In this document: positions 61,226 through 64,000 of the stretch, piece by piece
Numbering within the stretch: the stretch's first letter is position 1
Layout of the letters: every line of letters starts with the position of its first letter
Origin: Metabacillus sp. KUDC1714
GTDB taxonomy: Bacteria; Bacillota; Bacilli; Bacillales; Bacillaceae
Direction of reading: 5' to 3'
DNA: 64,000 nt
Assembly: GCF_014217835.1 (NCBI RefSeq)
Contig: NZ_CP055263.1
Coordinates: 4,033,501-4,097,500, forward strand
Notes under the pieces: generated by a model
What the model saw: only the letters and a program-made list of their open reading frames with translations
Database searches by the model: none
Told to the model about the DNA's origin: nothing
Position numbers and translations under genes: made by a program

Positions 61226-62155
61226 GTGATATATTTGCCAGAGAAGTTTGTACAAACCATAAAATCTGTTCATAGAGAACACGGACAGAAGTGGTTGGAT
61301 AACTTTAATGATTTAGTCAAGTATTGTGAAGAAAGATGGAGTATTCAATTTCAGGCACCCTATGAGTTATCATATAACTTTGTGGCTCCAGCAATCACAC
61401 TGGATGGAAGCCAAGTTGTTATTAAACTCGTGGTACTAGGTGATGGAGGGTTTCAAAAAGAAATTGAAGCGCTTAAACAGTTTAATGGTAATGGCATAGC
61501 ACGACTACTTGACTATGAAACAGAAAAAGGGATTATGATTTTGGAAAAGGTATTACCAGGAGAAAAGTTATCCTTGCTATCCAATGACGATGAATCAACG
61601 ATTATTATGTCACAAGTTATGAAGAACTTATGGACAATTGCTCCAGTAAATTCATGTATCCCAACGATTTTTCAAAGGGAAGAGGCCTTTAAACAAATAC
61701 GCAAAGAGCATAAAAACGGAATAGGTCCTCTATCAAAAGAGATGCTTATAGAAGCGGAAGAAATATTTTCTAGGTTAACAAGTACAATTAAAGACCTATA
61801 TCTTCTTCATGGAGATTTTCATCATTACAATGTTTTATCTGCTAAAAGTAATACTTGGGTAGCAATTGATCCAAAGGGCTTAATTGGTGAGCGCGAATAT
61901 GATGTCATTCAATTCCTCCTGAATAAATTACCTGTTGATAAAATCGCCGATGTAATAGATAGACGGATTGATATATTAGTAGATCAATTAGATTTGAATA
62001 AAGAAAGAGTTTTACTGTGGGGTTATTGTCATTCCATTTTAAGTTTATTTTGGCATATTGAAGACTTTGGTGTACCTGATGATACGACATTAAAAGTGAT
62101 AACATCATTTAAGAAATTACATAATGAATTATCTGTGAGAACGTTGGAATTTTAG
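61226..62155 (+). CDS. APH-fold phosphotransferase (streptomycin 6-kinase-like)
   Basis: A ~309-residue small-molecule kinase of the aminoglycoside phosphotransferase fold. The catalytic loop is LLHGDFHHYNVL (H-G-D...N), and the metal-binding motif WVAIDPKGLIGEREYDV contains the Asp of the DFG-like element. The second is typical of the APH(6)/hydroxyurea-type family. Chromosomal members need not confer resistance. A GTG at 61217 is in frame; AAGGGTG (61214-61220) is spaced for the GTG at 61226, so the protein would start MIYLPEKFVQ. Confidence 0.8.
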   Translation: MIYLPEKFVQTIKSVHREHGQKWLDNFNDLVKYCEERWSIQFQAPYELSYNFVAPAITLDGSQVVIKLVVLGDGGFQKEIEALKQFNGNGIARLLDYETEKGIMILEKVLPGEKLSLLSNDDESTIIMSQVMKNLWTIAPVNSCIPTIFQREEAFKQIRKEHKNGIGPLSKEMLIEAEEIFSRLTSTIKDLYLLHGDFHHYNVLSAKSNTWVAIDPKGLIGEREYDVIQFLLNKLPVDKIADVIDRRIDILVDQLDLNKERVLLWGYCHSILSLFWHIEDFGVPDDTTLKVITSFKKLHNELSVRTLEF

Positions 62156-62194
62156 ACAAAACTTATATAGAGATGTAATGAAATATAATTGAAA

Positions 62195-62236
62195 CAAGTA
62201 AAGAACAGGGATATCCATGCTCTTTTACTTGTTTTT
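62195..62236. terminator. Terminator between convergent genes
   Basis: CAAGTAAAGA (62195-62204) pairs with TCTTTTACTTG (62221-62231), with an ATAT-centred apex; T-rich on the right. Confidence 0.8.
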
Positions 62237-62309
62237 ATTTATGAGTTTTAAAAATGAGTTTTCAACAAATACACAACCTCGTCTTTTTTGCTTATCGTCG
62301 CTTAAAATT

Positions 62310-63752
62310 TTAAGCGGCAATATTCGCATCATCATCAAGCTGTAATTTGTTTGCTCTTGCTTTAATTGCAGCCTTGTAGAACAGTGCAATAATTAATGCT
62401 GTGGCAATACTAGCGCCAATGTAAGAGATGTTCATTGGTAAGCCAAATCCAATTGCTGCATTTAAAATATATGTCGTTGTTGCCATTGTCATAAAGATTC
62501 CAGGAATCATGGCTATCCAGTAATTTTTCTTTGCGATAAATAAATACATCGCCCCAACCCATAATGCAATAACTGCTGTTGATTGGTTTGCCCAAGAGAA
62601 ATATCGCCATAAAAGTGTAAAGTCAATATTAGTTAATCCATATGAAATAATGAACAATGGTACTGCAATCCATAATCGGCTCATTAGTTTTGTCTGTGAG
62701 ATGTTTAAATAATCAGCAATAATCATCCGTGCACTTCTAAATGCGGTGTCACCAGATGTAATAGGTAATACGATCACTCCAAGTACTGCGAGTGTACCAC
62801 CGATTGCCCCTAGCATAGCAGTAGATGCTTCACTTACGATTGCTGCAGGGCCACCATTTGCTAAAATATCTGATAAGCCATTATAACCATCAAATAAGCT
62901 CATTGCTGCTGCAGCCCAGATCATCGCAATAATCCCTTCTGCAATCATCATTCCGTAGAAAATAAAACGCCCTTGTGACTCATTTTGTGTTGTACGCGAA
63001 ATAATTGGTGTTTGTGTTGCATGGAAACCAGATAAAGCACCACAAGAAATCGTTAAAAATAATAGTGGGAAGATTGGCGCTTTGTCAGGATGCATATTTT
63101 GTAAAGTTAATTCAGGTATTGGTGCACCTGTTATAACTAATGATGCGCCAACTCCAATTGCACTGATTAATAGTAATGCACCAAAGATTGGGTATAATCG
63201 GCCAATGATTTGGTCGATTGGCAATAGTGTAGCCAAAATATAATAGATAAATATTGCTGCAATAATAACACCAAATGATACCCAGTCTGGAGTAATACCA
63301 GCCAAAAGATCGGCAGGTGCAGTTACGAAAACTGTACCTACTAAAAGTAATAATAAAATGGCGAAAGCATTCACTACGTGCTTCATTGTTTTCCCTAAAA
63401 ATTTACCAGCAAGCTCTGGTAAATGGGCACCGCGGTTACGAATGGAAATCATGCCTGTTAAGTAATCATGAACTGCTCCAGCAAATATACAACCAATTAC
63501 AATCCAAATAAATGCTGCAGGTCCATACAATGCCCCCATGATTGGTCCGAAAATTGGCCCAACACCAGCAATATTTAATAACTGAATTAATGAGTTTCGC
63601 TTTTTACCCATAGGTAAATAATCAACATTATCTCGTTTAGAAAAAGCTGGAGTTTGTCTAGCTTCCTTTACTCCGAAAACCTTCTCAACGAAACGGCCAT
63701 AAATAAAATAACCTACAATAAGAAGTAATATTCCACCAATAAATGTATACAC
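62310..63752 (-). CDS. cstA: Carbon-starvation protein CstA (pyruvate/peptide transporter)
   Basis: A 480-residue protein with about 13 membrane helices. The CstA signature region is NIAGVGPIFGPIMGALYGPAAFIWIVIGCIFAGAVHDYLTGMISIRNRGAHLPEL, followed by GFHATQTPIISRTTQNESQGRF. CstA-type proteins import pyruvate or peptides under carbon limitation. It is shorter than the ~600-700-residue B. subtilis and E. coli forms, which have a longer C-terminus; the 480-residue class is known elsewhere. The GTG start has AAAGGAGG upstream. A perfect cre site lies just upstream, so glucose repression is expected. Confidence 0.9.
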   Translation of the reverse strand: MYTFIGGILLLIVGYFIYGRFVEKVFGVKEARQTPAFSKRDNVDYLPMGKKRNSLIQLLNIAGVGPIFGPIMGALYGPAAFIWIVIGCIFAGAVHDYLTGMISIRNRGAHLPELAGKFLGKTMKHVVNAFAILLLLLVGTVFVTAPADLLAGITPDWVSFGVIIAAIFIYYILATLLPIDQIIGRLYPIFGALLLISAIGVGASLVITGAPIPELTLQNMHPDKAPIFPLLFLTISCGALSGFHATQTPIISRTTQNESQGRFIFYGMMIAEGIIAMIWAAAAMSLFDGYNGLSDILANGGPAAIVSEASTAMLGAIGGTLAVLGVIVLPITSGDTAFRSARMIIADYLNISQTKLMSRLWIAVPLFIISYGLTNIDFTLLWRYFSWANQSTAVIALWVGAMYLFIAKKNYWIAMIPGIFMTMATTTYILNAAIGFGLPMNISYIGASIATALIIALFYKAAIKARANKLQLDDDANIAA

Positions 63753-63774
63753 GAAGTAACCTCCTTTAGGTCTT

Positions 63775-63789
63775 TGAATACGCTTACAA
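63775..63789 (-). promoter_or_regulatory. cre (CcpA) site candidate before cstA
   Basis: Reverse complement TTGTAAGCGTATTCA fits all 15 cre positions, 23 bp upstream of the cstA start codon. The remaining bases up to 64000 hold no recognisable gene. Confidence 0.75.
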
Positions 63790-64000
63790 TAATCTTAACA
63801 AGAAACGATAAGCTAGGGGGCTTTTTTTGTGTAACATGTTGAAAATGGATAGTAAGATGCAGAAAATCGCTTTCAAGATACAAAGATCTTGTTGAATTCT
63901 AAATCTATCATGGGGTGATCAGAAGTTATTCTTACTTTCTTGTGAAAATTGGTGTATTCTTATTGATTATAATGTTAAAATCTGTTAAAAATTACTAGGT

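Overview
The window is chromosomal DNA of a low-GC, endospore-forming member of the Bacillaceae. No rRNA, tRNA, phage or CRISPR sequence was recognised. The affiliation rests on an sspH-type spore-protein gene with a sigma-G-like promoter, on sipT, and above all on gene order. The backbone darB(ykuL)-ccpC-dapH-ykuR-ykuS-ykuT-ykuU-ykuV-mob/moe/moa-yknUV-yknWXYZ-fruRKA-sipT follows the order I remember from Bacillus subtilis, interrupted by insertions. Names by orthology come from memory of families and synteny, not from a search.

Layout. 1-8.4 kb: a c-di-AMP-type CBS protein (partial), an MFS exporter, a VOC protein, the CcpC regulator, the acetyl branch of diaminopimelate/lysine synthesis (dapH, ykuR), small ykuS, an MscS channel and two thiol redox proteins. 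A MITE-like repeat with a GC-rich structured core lies before ykuS. 8.5-13.1 kb: a tightly overlapping molybdenum-cofactor operon mobA-moeA-mobB-moaE-moaD ending in modA-modB; moeB and modC are absent. 13.1-14.2 kb: a strong promoter and a long structured leader before a cold-shock gene, then sspH on the minus strand, which is easily overlooked. 14.3-27.2 kb: accessory genes, namely an MprF-like acyltransferase domain protein, a BCCT transporter, an Amt ammonium transporter with a perfect TnrA/GlnR box followed by a GlnD-like nucleotidyltransferase and a DnaQ-like exonuclease, a large surface-anchored nucleotidase (YfkN type), and unknowns.

27.6-31.2 kb is yknUV. From 31.3 to 49.7 kb an island separates yknUV from yknWXYZ. 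It holds a LacI regulator with a GH127 arabinofuranosidase, then a large carboxylate-uptake region: a CitM transporter, CitS/CitT-like two-component system, a TctC-type binding lipoprotein and an AbrB-family membrane protein; a malic enzyme with an ACT domain; and a second CitS/CitT-like system followed by tctC-tctB-tctA and an AEC permease. Seven CcpA (cre) candidates sharing the core TTGTAAGCG or a close relative sit in front of this region's operons, the fructose operon and cstA, suggesting common carbon catabolite control.

49.8-64 kb: yknWXYZ, the fructose PTS operon with a helically phased repeat at its promoter, an Ohr-type peroxidase, signal peptidase I, a DUF4349 lipoprotein, a DinB-like protein, an APH-fold kinase and the pyruvate/peptide transporter CstA.

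The most interesting leads are the Amt/GlnD-like/exonuclease cluster without a PII gene, the TctC-AbrB pairing beside a paralogous TctCBA module, the unexplained leader RNA before the cold-shock gene, and several families of dispersed palindromic repeats.
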